Below, piece after piece: positions 55,460 through 64,000 of a DNA stretch of 64,000 nucleotides. Made by a program: the position numbers and the translations under genes. Every line of letters starts with the position of its first letter. Position 1 is the stretch's first letter. The notes beneath the pieces are model-generated. The model did not search any database and had not been told where the DNA came from. It saw only the letters and a list, made by a program, of their open reading frames with translations. Source of the stretch: Pelagibacteraceae bacterium (GTDB taxonomy: Bacteria; Pseudomonadota; Alphaproteobacteria; HIMB59); assembly GCA_019651435.1 (NCBI GenBank), contig BOYI01000001.1:558001-622000 (forward strand), read 5' to 3'.

Positions 55460-55599
55460 GTAAAAAATTAATTTTTATTCTATTAATATTTTTTTTGATT
55501 TTTATTTTATCATACGCTTTGTTTGATAATTATTTGAAGTATATATTTTTTGATCATTTTATAACTATAGAACCAGATAGTTTTGATTTTATAAAATGA
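55456..55599 (+). CDS. 47-residue membrane-anchored peptide in the SPOR-gene slot
   Basis: GTG 55456 overlaps the argS stop (GTGA) and the TGA stop at 55597-55599 overlaps the nagZ ATG, so coupling to both neighbours is strong evidence that it is translated. The product has a short basic start, one membrane helix (LIFILLIFFLIFILSYALF) and an aromatic/acidic C-terminal tail ending EPDSFDFIK. In other Alphaproteobacteria this slot holds an SPOR-domain protein with one N-terminal helix. Here only the anchor part is present. Function unknown. Confidence 0.6.
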   Translation: MSKKLIFILLIFFLIFILSYALFDNYLKYIFFDHFITIEPDSFDFIK

Positions 55600-56601
55600 G
55601 CTTTCCTCTTATTATTTCAATTAAGTCATCTAAAATTTCAAAATTTGAGAGAGAAAATATAAAAAAATATAAGCCTTTTGGAATTATTCTTTTTAAAAGA
55701 AATATTTTAAATTTTAATCAAACCAAAAAACTTATTAAAACTATAAAAAATCTTCATCCAAAAATTTATATTTTAATTGATCAAGAAGGTGGAATAGTAA
55801 ATCGTTTTTCTAAAATAAAAGAGTTTAATTTTTTAGATAATTTTGACTATTATAAAATATATTTAAGATATCCGTCATTAGCCAAACAACTAGTTTATTT
55901 AAAGTCTTTTATTACTAGTTATCACCTTAATGAATTGGGATTTGATATTAATACTATTCCTGTTTTGGACATTCCAAATTCAAAAACTATTCAAATGATT
56001 AAAAAGAGAACATTTGGGAGTGACTTAGATACTAGTATCAAATTGAACGAAATTTTTGTTAAAACTTCAATATCTTTGGGCATTACTCCAGTTATGAAAC
56101 ATATACCAGGCCATGGATTAACTTCAAAAGACTCACATTTATCACTTCCCACAGTGAGCTCTTCACTTAAAACATTGAAAAATCAATTAAAGTTATTTCA
56201 TCATTTCAGGCATCTCCCATATGCGATGACAGCACATATAAGATATGACAAATGGGATATAGAAAATATGGCGACTTATTCAAAGAAAATTATTCATAAT
56301 ATTATTCGTCAACAAATTAAGTTTAAGGGACTAATTATGAGTGACGACATGACCATGAAGGCAAATCAATACGATATAAATGAAGCATAATCAAATGCAA
56401 TCATGCTGGTATAGATATATTCCTTGATTGTAGCTCTGATTGGAAAAGATATTTTGAGGTGATTAAGTCTTTCCAAGTCACTAGTCGATATAAAAATTTG
56501 TTGAAAATAAAAAAACTAAAAGAAAAGCTGATCTTAAATCTATTAATATTATTCAATATCATGATTTGTATAATGAATTGATCAAACTCTATGGAATCTA
56601 A
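55596..56601 (+). CDS. nagZ: Beta-N-acetylhexosaminidase NagZ (frameshifted C-terminus)
   Basis: A glycoside hydrolase family 3 enzyme for peptidoglycan recycling. Visible are FGIILFKRNI, LIDQEGGIVNRFS, the catalytic-loop motif MKHIPGHGLTSKDSHLSLP, AMTAHIRYDKWD and the nucleophile region LIMSDDMTMKAN. After about 56388 indels break the frame; the tail continues to KADLKSINIIQYHDLYNEL and a stop at 56599-56601. About 335 residues. It overlaps scpA by 11 bp. Confidence 0.9.
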
Positions 56602-57324
56602 TCTCAATATTGAAATTAAGGATTATAATGGTCCTCTTGACGTACTTTTAGAGCTAGTTCATAAAAATAAATACGATTTAAAAAATCTTCCTATTCTTGA
56701 ATTATGTAATCAATACATAGCTTTCATTGAAGATCTAAAAAAGTAAGCATAGAAATAGCTTCTGAATATTTATTGATGGCCTCAATAATGGTTTTTTTAA
56801 AATCAAAATTTCTAGTTAATAAAGATAAAGAAGAAGATGTAAAAAAAGTAACTAAGTTTTTAACTAATAGATTAACAATTTTAGAATTAGTTCATAAAAA
56901 TAGTAAATTGCTTTTTGAATTACCTCAATATAAACAACAATTTTTTTCCAGCACCTATAAACATAAGCTCAAAGTAGAAAAAAATTTTATTATTAAAGAT
57001 AAACTGATTGACTTACTAAAAGCATATGCTGATATTCATAGAAGAAATCAACAATACACGTTAAAGTTTTCCTCTTCTAAATTATTTACAATCAAAGATG
57101 GTCAAAACGTAATTAATAAAAAAATAGCATCTAATTCTGATTGGTTCTCTTTGAAAAGTTTACTTCCTGATAATCTACAATCAGAAATTATGAATAAATC
57201 ATTTTATTCAAGCACTTTTAATGCAAGTTTGCATATGGCCAAAAAAGATAAAGATGAAGCTAAACAGATTGATATTAGGCAATCAAAGCCTTTTTCTGAT
57301 ATATATTTAAAAAAACATGAGTGA
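56591..57324 (+). CDS. scpA: Segregation and condensation protein ScpA (one frameshift)
   Basis: Starts MESNLNIEIKDYNGPLDVLLELVHKNKYDL at 56591 (read in parts). A missing A near 56742 restores LKKVSIEIASEYLLMASIMVFLKSKFL. The C-terminal part matches kleisin length but not the usual winged helix very clearly. ScpA bridges SMC heads with ScpB. About 245 residues. It overlaps scpB by 8 bp. Confidence 0.87.
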
Positions 57325-57969
57325 AACTTCCCAAAAAATAGAAGCTTTAATTTTTGCTTCTAGTAAACCCGTATCTGAAAATGAGATAAAAAAAAGATTA
57401 GATATTCATGAGGATATCTCTGAAGTGATGTCTAATTTAGAGGCTGCTTATCATCATCGAGGTATTAATTTAAAAAAAATTAATAGGGGATGGATTTTTT
57501 TAACAAACGCTGAAGTGAGTGAAATTTTTCATGAAAAAAGAGAAGTTCAAAAGAGACTTTCTAAACAAGCAATTGAGACACTAGCAATCATCGTATATCA
57601 CCAACCTATTACTAAAGCTGAAATAGAAAGCATTCGTGGAGTAGTAGTTGGTCAAGGTATATTTGATCAACTTATGGAGTTGGGATGGATAGCTCCTGGT
57701 GGAAGAAAAGAGGTACCTGGTCGACCCATATTTGGGAAACGACAGATGATTTTTTATTACATTTTGGTTTAGGCACGTTAGACAATCTTCCAGGGATAGA
57801 AGAAATGAAAAGTTCTGGTTTACTAAACGATAATTTTGCTTCAATGAATATTCAAGAAATCAATGATGATTTAAATAAAGATGAAGCTTTTGTAGATGAA
57901 GAGGAAACTAATGAAGAAAATTTAGATGAATTTTCTCAAAGCCAATTAAGTCAAAATAATGATACTTGA
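57317..57969 (+). CDS. scpB: Segregation and condensation protein ScpB (one frameshift)
   Basis: A winged-helix protein of the SMC complex: KIEALIFASSKPVSENEI, NRGWIFLTNAEVSEIF, LSKQAIETLAIIVYHQPITKAEIESIRGV in pieces, and GRKEVPGRPIFWETTDDFLLHFGL after a one-base repair in the GGGAAA run near 57733-57740. An acidic tail (EEETNEENLDEFSQ) closes it. About 217 residues. It overlaps the ABC ATPase by 11 bp. Confidence 0.93.
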
Positions 57970-59005
57970 TGTAAAACAACTCTCTCATTCTTTTGGAGAG
58001 AAAGAGGCACTTACCAACTTAAATTTTTCAATAGAAAATAATTCTATTGTTTCTGTATTGGGTCCTTCAGGTTGTGGGAAAACAACTTTGATACGTCTTA
58101 TTGCAGGTTTAGAACAAATACAAAAAGGTGAAATTTTTTTAGAAAAGTCTTTAGTAGCTAATAAAAATTTAAACGTTCCACCTGAAAAAAGACCAATCTC
58201 TTATGTGTTTCAAGATTTTGCTTTGTTTCCTCATATGACTGTTTTGGAAAATGTAAGTTTTGCTGCTGGTTCTAAATCAAATAAAAAACAATTAATAGAT
58301 CAAGTTATTCATCTAGCAAAAGTTGAAAATTTTTTAGAAAAATATCCACATTCTCTGAGTGGGGGAGAACAACAAAGAGTTGCTTTAGCTCGTTCTATTG
58401 CAGTTCAACCAAAACTTTTGTTATTAGATGAACCCTTTTCTGATTTAGATATAAATTTAAAGAGAGAAATAATCGATGATACTTTGCATTTGATTAATAG
58501 TTTGGAGTCATCAGCTATAGTGGTTACTCATAATGCTGAGGAGGCCATGTTCTTAAGTGATGCTATTTTAGTAATGGAAAAAGGTAAATTAATTCAAATA
58601 GGAACTCCACATGATATATATTTCAAACCATCCAATCTTTATGTTGCCTCTTTATTTGGTGAAACAAATATTTTTCAATCCAAAGTTGAAGATAATACTT
58701 GTCTCACTCCTCTTGGTAGAATCAAAACATCTAATTTATCTAATAATCAAGATGTAGATGTAGTAGTTAGACCTGAGGCAATAAAATTAAACTTAGAAAA
58801 ATCTCCCTTACTTAATCCTAATTCTGGAGTTGTTGTTGACTCAAAATTTTTAGGTAACAGTGCTATTATTCACATGACCGTAAATGATGAAAAAAATAAT
58901 AAACATCATATTCATAGCAGGGTAATGGGAAATTTTTTACCTCCGGCAGCTAGTTCTGTTTCTGTTACTTTAGATGAGGATCACGTATTTATTTTTCCTA
59001 GATAA
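57959..59005 (+). CDS. Orphan ABC transporter ATPase (FbpC/PotA-like)
   Basis: A 348-residue import-type ATPase: Walker A GPSGCGKTT (about residue 34-42), FQDFALFPHMTVLENV (Q-loop), signature LSGGEQQRVALARS, Walker B LLLLDEPFSDLD, and switch His in VVTHNAEEAMFLSD. The last 110 residues form a TOBE-like domain (VVVRPEAIKLN). The closest style is Fe(III)/polyamine importers. No permease or binding protein is nearby. It sits within the scp-tat run. Confidence 0.9.
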   Translation: MILDVKQLSHSFGEKEALTNLNFSIENNSIVSVLGPSGCGKTTLIRLIAGLEQIQKGEIFLEKSLVANKNLNVPPEKRPISYVFQDFALFPHMTVLENVSFAAGSKSNKKQLIDQVIHLAKVENFLEKYPHSLSGGEQQRVALARSIAVQPKLLLLDEPFSDLDINLKREIIDDTLHLINSLESSAIVVTHNAEEAMFLSDAILVMEKGKLIQIGTPHDIYFKPSNLYVASLFGETNIFQSKVEDNTCLTPLGRIKTSNLSNNQDVDVVVRPEAIKLNLEKSPLLNPNSGVVVDSKFLGNSAIIHMTVNDEKNNKHHIHSRVMGNFLPPAASSVSVTLDEDHVFIFPR

Positions 59006-59033
59006 TTAACAAATTATATTATATAAGGAATAT

Positions 59034-59225
59034 ATGGGTGCATTTAGTATTTGGCATTGGATAATTGTTTTAATTATTGTCCTTCTTTTGTTTGGAAAGG
59101 GCAAAATTCCAACTTTAATGGGCGATATGGCTAAAGGAATTAAATCATTCAAAAAGAACATGTCCGATGAAGACAATGCTTCTGCCTCCGACTCTGATAA
59201 AGACTCTTCAAATAAGGATCAGTAA
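59034..59225 (+). CDS. tatA: Sec-independent translocase TatA
   Basis: A 63-residue protein: short N-terminus, membrane helix ([16 protein letters not shown]), the [22 protein letters not shown] hinge and amphipathic helix in pieces, and an acidic Asp/Ser tail. It forms the Tat pore. An AAGGA RBS lies 5 nt before the ATG. It overlaps tatB by 1 bp (TAATG). Confidence 0.95.
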   Translation: MGAFSIWHWIIVLIIVLLLFGKGKIPTLMGDMAKGIKSFKKNMSDEDNASASDSDKDSSNKDQ

Positions 59226-59518
59226 TGTTTTCTTTAGGTTGGATGGAGATATCCATCATCCTAATTATAACTATTGTTGTTGTAGGCCCTAAAGAAATTC
59301 CAACTGTTATTCGTTTCATTAAAGGTATGACTTCTGGTATTAGGAAAATGTCTAAAGAATTTACTTCAACAGTTGATGAATTAACTAACTTAGACGAAGT
59401 AAAAGATATCAAAAAAGAAATTCTTGATACTAAAGAGTCTATTATCAAAGACGGTAAAGAACTGGATGAATTTATAGATAAAAGTAATAAAGAAATTATG
59501 GATGAAAAAAATAAATGA
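59225..59518 (+). CDS. tatB: Sec-independent translocase TatB
   Basis: A 97-residue protein with the TatB pattern FSLGWMEISIILIITIVVVGPKEIPTVIRF read in parts: Glu8 within the helix, then the G-P-K-E hinge. A long charged helical tail (ELTNLDEVKDIKKEILDTK) follows. Part of the TatBC substrate receptor. It overlaps tatC by 4 bp. Confidence 0.94.
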   Translation: MFSLGWMEISIILIITIVVVGPKEIPTVIRFIKGMTSGIRKMSKEFTSTVDELTNLDEVKDIKKEILDTKESIIKDGKELDEFIDKSNKEIMDEKNK

Positions 59519-60288
59519 GTGAAGTAGAACATTCATCAATGAATTTCTTTGATCATATCAAAGAACTTCGTCAAAAATTAATGTATTCCATTATATTTTT
59601 CATTATTACATTCGTAATATCTTTTTATTTTTCTCAGTCTATTTTTGAATTTCTCGCTAAGCCTCTAACCTCTATTCTACCAGATGGAAATGGATTGATT
59701 TATACTGCGTTACAAGAGGCATTTTTGACTAATGTAAAAGTAGCATTTTTTACAGCAGCATTTATTTCTTTTCCTTTTCTTTCTATTCAAATTTGGTCCT
59801 TTGTTGCTCCAGGATTACTCAAAAAAGAAAAACAAATTTCATTACCAACTTTAATAGCTATTCCTTTTCTTTTTTTATTGGGGGCCGCTGTTGTTTATTA
59901 TGTAATTTCGCCCATAGCTTGGAAGTTTTTTTTGAGTTTTCAATCAGCCCAAGCTGAAGGCATTAATATAACTCTTCAGGCTAAAATGAATGAATATTTA
60001 TCTTTAATGATGACATTTATATTTGCTTTTGGTCTTGCTTTTCAATTACCAGTCATCTTACTTTTACTTGTACGATTTGGTGTTTTATCTATCCAGCAAT
60101 TAGTATCTTTTAGAAAATATGCAATTGTATTGTCATTTGTTTTTGCTGCTATCATTACACCTCCAGATCCCTTTTCTCAAATTTCTCTAGCTTTACCTGT
60201 TATTATTTTATATGAAGTATCTATTCTTATTTCTAGGTTTTTAGCTAAAAAAAAGAAGAATGAACAAACCGAAGAAGACGTTGATTAA
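59515..60288 (+). CDS. tatC: Sec-independent translocase TatC
   Basis: A 257-residue six-helix protein. It has the N-terminal motif [16 protein letters not shown], a periplasmic loop with [55 protein letters not shown] and the late [18 protein letters not shown] segment, all TatC hallmarks. It recognises twin-arginine signal peptides. It overlaps serS by 1 bp. Confidence 0.96.
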   Translation: MSEVEHSSMNFFDHIKELRQKLMYSIIFFIITFVISFYFSQSIFEFLAKPLTSILPDGNGLIYTALQEAFLTNVKVAFFTAAFISFPFLSIQIWSFVAPGLLKKEKQISLPTLIAIPFLFLLGAAVVYYVISPIAWKFFLSFQSAQAEGINITLQAKMNEYLSLMMTFIFAFGLAFQLPVILLLLVRFGVLSIQQLVSFRKYAIVLSFVFAAIITPPDPFSQISLALPVIILYEVSILISRFLAKKKKNEQTEEDVD

Positions 60289-61550
60289 TGCATGATATTA
60301 ATTTTATAAGAGAAAACCCAACACAGTTTGATGAAGGCCTTAAAAAAAGGTTTTTAGAGCCTCAATCTCAACTCATCTTAGATTTAGATACAAAAAAGAG
60401 GGAATTACTAACGAAATCACAAGATCTTCGGTCTGAAAGAAAAAATCTTTCATCAGAATTTTCTAAGCTTAATAATGAAGAAAAGGAGTCTCTGCAAAAA
60501 AAAGTACAAATTATTAAAAATGAAATTGAACAGTACGAAAAAGAAATTTCAGAAATTGACTCTAAATTGAAAAGCTTATTATCGTCTCTACCAAATATAC
60601 CACACCCAGATGTTCCTGTAGGTGAGGATGAGCAAAGTAATAAAATTATAAAAAAAGTAGGCGATATCCGGAATTATAATTTTAAACCAAAACCCCATTT
60701 TGAACTTGGTGAAGAATTAGGTATGCTTGATTTTGATCAAGCTGGCAAGGTTTCTGGTACTCGTTTTGTTTATGTAAAAAATCATTTAGCTCGTCTTGAA
60801 AGAGCTATAGCTAATTTCATGTTAGATAAACATACAGGAGAGTTTGGATATACTGAAATAATTCCTCCAAATTTAGTGAGAGATGCAGCTGCATATGGAA
60901 CTGGCCAGTTGCCGAAATTTTCAGAAGATTTATTTAAAACTAATACCGACCATTGGTTAATTCCAACAGCCGAAGTTCCACTGACTAATTTAGTGTTAGA
61001 TACAATTGTTTCAGAAAAAACCTTACCTCAAAGACTTACGGCTTGGACACCCTGTTATCGATCAGAAGCTGGTGCAGCTGGTAGAGATACAAGAGGAATG
61101 ATCAGACAGCATCAATTTTCTAAGGTTGAATTAGTAAGTATCACTTCAGAAGAAAACTCCGAAGAGGAATTAGAAAGAATGTTGAATTGCGCAACCTCTA
61201 TTCTAGATGATTTAAAAATTTCATATCAAGTTATGCTACTCTCTTCTGGTGATATGGGTTTTTCTGCAGAAAAAACTTATGATATTGAAGTTTGGTTACC
61301 TGGTGAGGGCAAGTATAGAGAAATTTCATCATGTAGTAATTGCCGATCCTTTCAAGCTAGAAGAATGAATGCGAGATACAAATCAGATGAGCAAAATAAA
61401 TTTGTACATACACTTAATGGATCAGGTCTGGCTGTTGGTAGAACATTGATTGCCGTTTTGGAAAATTATCAAAATGAAGATGGTTCAATTACTGTCCCAG
61501 AAGTTTTATTACCCTACATGGGAAATATTAAAGTAATTAAGAAATCTTAA
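60288..61550 (+). CDS. serS: Seryl-tRNA synthetase
   Basis: A 420-residue class II synthetase. The N-terminal coiled-coil arm spans about residues 25-100 (Lys/Glu heptads). The core has [33 protein letters not shown], motif 2 [22 protein letters not shown] in pieces, and motif 3 [19 protein letters not shown]. The frame is intact. It is convergent with the DUF815 gene (14 bp overlap). Confidence 0.97.
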   Translation: MHDINFIRENPTQFDEGLKKRFLEPQSQLILDLDTKKRELLTKSQDLRSERKNLSSEFSKLNNEEKESLQKKVQIIKNEIEQYEKEISEIDSKLKSLLSSLPNIPHPDVPVGEDEQSNKIIKKVGDIRNYNFKPKPHFELGEELGMLDFDQAGKVSGTRFVYVKNHLARLERAIANFMLDKHTGEFGYTEIIPPNLVRDAAAYGTGQLPKFSEDLFKTNTDHWLIPTAEVPLTNLVLDTIVSEKTLPQRLTAWTPCYRSEAGAAGRDTRGMIRQHQFSKVELVSITSEENSEEELERMLNCATSILDDLKISYQVMLLSSGDMGFSAEKTYDIEVWLPGEGKYREISSCSNCRSFQARRMNARYKSDEQNKFVHTLNGSGLAVGRTLIAVLENYQNEDGSITVPEVLLPYMGNIKVIKKS

Positions 61551-62298
61551 TTTTATTTTTGGCGCAATAATCTTTAAAAAATTGGTAGGCAGAACGTCCT
61601 GTACGATTACCTCTAGCAAATATCCATTTTATAGCCAGATCTTCAATATCATTGTTAAATTGTAATTTATAATGGTCGAAGTAGTTTTTGACTATCATGA
61701 TAAAATCATCTTTGCTTAAATTATGAAAACTTACCCATAAACCAAAGCGATCAGATAATGAAACTTTTTCTTCTACTCCCTCATCTTGAGATATAGCCGA
61801 TGATCTTTCATTATCAATCATATCTCTTTTCATTAAATGACGTCGATTACTTGTGACATAAACTAGAAAATTATATTTCGAATTAGAGAAAGAACCTTCT
61901 AAGAATGATTTAAATTGAATATATCTTCTGTCATTTTGTTCAAACGAAAGATCATCAATAAATAAAATTATATTTTTCTTAAATTCGAAATTAATAAAGA
62001 TATTTGATAAATCAGAAATATCATCAGAATTAACTTCTAGTGTAACAAAGTTATCATGTTCACTAGCAAATTTTTGAACAATTCCTCTTATTAAACTACT
62101 TTTTCCACTACCTCGCACTCCCCATAGTAGTGCATGATTATATGATAAACCATCGATGAAATTTTTAGTATTCTCCTGAATTAAATTTTTTTGCCGATCC
62201 AGGCCATAAAGTAAATTTAAGTCTAATACTTTATTAAAAGCTACCTCTTCTATGTTTTTTTTAAAACTATTCCAGTAAAGTAATGTCTTATTTTCCAA
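61537..62298 (-). CDS. DUF815-family AAA-type ATPase
   Basis: A 253-residue P-loop ATPase: [17 protein letters not shown], Walker [13 protein letters not shown] (about residue 58-69), Walker [15 protein letters not shown], a sensor-like [13 protein letters not shown], then [12 protein letters not shown] and [10 protein letters not shown]-like [15 protein letters not shown] near the C-terminus. This is the DUF815 pattern. Function unestablished; commonly found beside yajC in Alphaproteobacteria. Divergent from yajC. Confidence 0.85.
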   Translation of the reverse strand: MENKTLLYWNSFKKNIEEVAFNKVLDLNLLYGLDRQKNLIQENTKNFIDGLSYNHALLWGVRGSGKSSLIRGIVQKFASEHDNFVTLEVNSDDISDLSNIFINFEFKKNIILFIDDLSFEQNDRRYIQFKSFLEGSFSNSKYNFLVYVTSNRRHLMKRDMIDNERSSAISQDEGVEEKVSLSDRFGLWVSFHNLSKDDFIMIVKNYFDHYKLQFNNDIEDLAIKWIFARGNRTGRSAYQFFKDYCAKNKIKIS

Positions 62299-62368
62299 TT
62301 TTTTATTGACTTAGTTATTGATTGTGAGATTTTATTCCCTAATTTTACATATTTAAAGGATTTATATT

Positions 62369-62632
62369 ATGGAACAACTTGCAGGAATTTTACCCTTACT
62401 TCTTATATTTGTAGTTTTTTATTTTTTACTTATCCGACCTCAACAAAAAAAATTAAAAGATCATAAAAACATGATAGCTAACCTTAAAAAGGGTGATCGT
62501 ATCGTAACCCAAGGTGGAATTATTGGAAATATTCATTATGTCAATGATGATGGAACATTATCTGTTGAAATTGCAGACAATGTTAATGTTAAAGTTGCAA
62601 AGGGTATGGTTGCTGATATAGCAGCGAAATAA
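62369..62632 (+). CDS. yajC: Sec translocon accessory subunit YajC
   Basis: An 87-residue protein with one membrane helix (LLLIFVVFYFLLIRPQQKK) followed by the YajC core HKNMIANLKKGDRIVTQGGIIGN and VEIADNVNVKVAKGMVADI. It associates with SecDF. An AAAGGA RBS precedes the ATG by about 10 nt. secD follows. Confidence 0.96.
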   Translation: MEQLAGILPLLLIFVVFYFLLIRPQQKKLKDHKNMIANLKKGDRIVTQGGIIGNIHYVNDDGTLSVEIADNVNVKVAKGMVADIAAK

Positions 62633-62660
62633 TCTATTATTTTATTAATATAATAATTAA

Positions 62661-64000
62661 ATGACTTTTTGAAGCAGTGGAGATTTTGGCTTTCTTTATT
62701 GCTTGTAGGTTTTTGTTTTTATTTTATCCAACCTAACTTTAACTCTAAAAATTCAGACTTTAAAATAAACTTTGGTCTAGACATCCAAGGGGCTATTCTT
62801 ATTTATTAGAACTTAATGAAAACGAATTTAAACAAAATTTATTAATTAAAACAATTCAGGTTTTAGAAAATTCTTATAATCTTCAATCTGAAATATCCCA
62901 AGATCGAATATTTGTCCCATCAGGTCAAAATATTGCGAATTTGAATAACATAGTTGTCCAATCTCTCGGTTTCGAAGTAGTCGATCGATCCGATGATGGA
63001 ATTTATTTGGAAATACTGGAACAAAATTTCAATCAATCTTTATCAGAAATGACACTCAATGCAGTTGAGATTGTCAGATCGAGAGTAGATTTCCTCGGAA
63101 ATAAAGAATTATCTATTCAAAAAGTAGGTCTTAATAAAATATTATTAGAAATTCCTGGAGATTTAGACAATAACGTAAAAGATGTGATTTCTAAAACTGC
63201 AAAACTTACTTTGCATATTGAAAAAACAACATTGGTTAATTCAAAAGTGTTTCTTAATGAGGAAACAGGAGAAGAAGTTCGAGTTCAAGAAATTCCAAAT
63301 TTAACAGGGATTATATTCAAGATGCCTCTCTTCAATACAATCAAAACGAACCTGTTGTTGCTTTTTCTTTCAATAAGGAAGGTTCAGATCTTTTTGCTAA
63401 AATGACTTCAGAAAATGTTGGATCTAGATTTGCTATTGTTTTGGACGGAGGCCTTATTACAGCACCTGTCATTAGAGAAGCTATTACAGGAGGGAGTGGA
63501 CAAATTTCTGGAAATTTCACAAATGAATCTGCAAATAATTTAGCAATAATCCTTAAATCTGGTTCTCTTCCTACTGAAATAAAAATTATTCAAGAAAAAC
63601 AAGTAGGTCCTACTTTGGGAAGGGAGGGTGTGCAAAAAGGAATATATGCATCCTTAATAGCATTGATAGCCATTACTTTATTTATGATCGCCTATTACAA
63701 AGTATCAGGATTATTTACAACTCTTACTATTGTTAGTTGTCTTGGCTTACTATTTGCTTTCATGACTTTATTGAATACTACTCTTACATTACCTGGTGTA
63801 ATAGGAATTGTTTTAACTATAGGTATGTGTGTTGATGCAAATGTTTTAGTTTTTGAGAGAATAAGAGAAAATTTTAAAAATAGTACTGAAAATCCAAAAC
63901 ATGAGGGCTTCAACTCTGCTTATGTAACAATACTTGACTCAAATTTAACAACATTATTTGCAGCAATATTTCTTTTTGCTTTTGGTTTTGGACCTATTAG
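62661..64000 (+). CDS. secD: Protein translocase subunit SecD (frameshifted; continues beyond window)
   Basis: The start is either ATG 62661 with one missing base, or TTG 62669 (LKQWRFWLSLLLVGF). The first membrane helix and periplasmic P1 base read FKINFGLDIQG, then shifts near 62800 and 63315. Conserved parts follow: VEIVRSRVDFLGNKEL, VAFSFNKEGSDLFAK, AIVLDGGLITAPVIREAI, the AIILKSGSLPTEI block, and the last helices with IGMCVDANVLVFERIRE. SecD uses the proton gradient to pull secreted proteins. The 3' end (and any secF) is outside the window. Confidence 0.92.

Overview
The window is about 64 kb of strongly AT-rich bacterial chromosome, densely packed with genes that often overlap by a few bases. 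Gene content and order point to a streamlined, probably marine, alphaproteobacterium of SAR11/HIMB59-like style; no 16S gene is present, so the lineage cannot be fixed. Support for Alphaproteobacteria comes from an NDUFA12-like protein next to MlaD-type and DUF2155 proteins, a double-domain dCTP deaminase, the rne / mrcA / prfB block, the dgt-argS-nagZ-scpA-scpB-tatABC-serS block, and a GAAC-N7-GAAC LexA-type box at umuD.

Layout. 1-12.7 kb: end of fusA, then the S10, spc and alpha ribosomal-protein clusters (rpsJ to rplQ) with secY, adk and rpoA; tuf is not between fusA and rpsJ, and rpmD (L30) is missing between rpsE and rplO. 12.7-22.6 kb: crcB, an RluC-type pseudouridine synthase, lipB, tRNA-Leu, mgtE, phosphohexomutase, a D,D-carboxypeptidase, NDUFA12-like, two tandem MCE proteins, DUF2155, accC/accB, dcd. 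22.6-29.7 kb: an M48 peptidase and RNase E/G (minus), PBP1A, prfB and an AsmA-like C-terminal protein (plus). This block is riddled with small indels, but the proteins can be followed across frames. 29.7-46.6 kb: accessory metabolism and transport. It holds MOSC, umuDC, TrpB2, an EamA transporter, tRNA-Asn, DUF1289, GFA, an alpha/beta hydrolase, acyl-CoA ligase, exonuclease, MFS, a CMD protein, several tiny membrane ORFs, tRNA-Cys, a glutamine-synthetase-like enzyme, a divergent PanB-like protein, a desaturase, a Rieske oxygenase and a secreted unknown. 46.6-64 kb: pcm, valS, ilvD, xthA, an IscA/ErpA-type protein, dgt, argS, nagZ, scpAB, an orphan ABC ATPase, tatABC, serS, a DUF815 ATPase, yajC and the start of secD.

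Sequence quality. More than 25 genes, including essential ribosomal proteins, carry single-base frameshifts, mostly missing bases in homopolymers. They are concentrated at about 0.9-3.8 kb, 5.1-5.5 kb and 22.6-29.6 kb. I read these as consensus errors and annotate the genes as single CDSs with approximate reconstruction, not as pseudogenes. One frame change is different: in prfB, a Shine-Dalgarno-like AGGAGG, a 3-nt spacer and CTT TGA C form the classical RF2 programmed +1 frameshift site.

Most notable. Between the convergent Rieske gene and the secreted-protein gene (45.73-45.93 kb), about 190 bp hold five stem-loops, a 9-bp long-range complement and two mutually exclusive stems, in locally GC-richer DNA. 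This is a good candidate for an undescribed structured RNA, probably read on the minus strand and ending in a terminator hairpin. Also notable are -10 boxes placed 5-7 nt before start codons (probable leaderless mRNAs), a LexA-type box over the umuD start codon, and a PanB homologue lacking the usual metal-binding motif.
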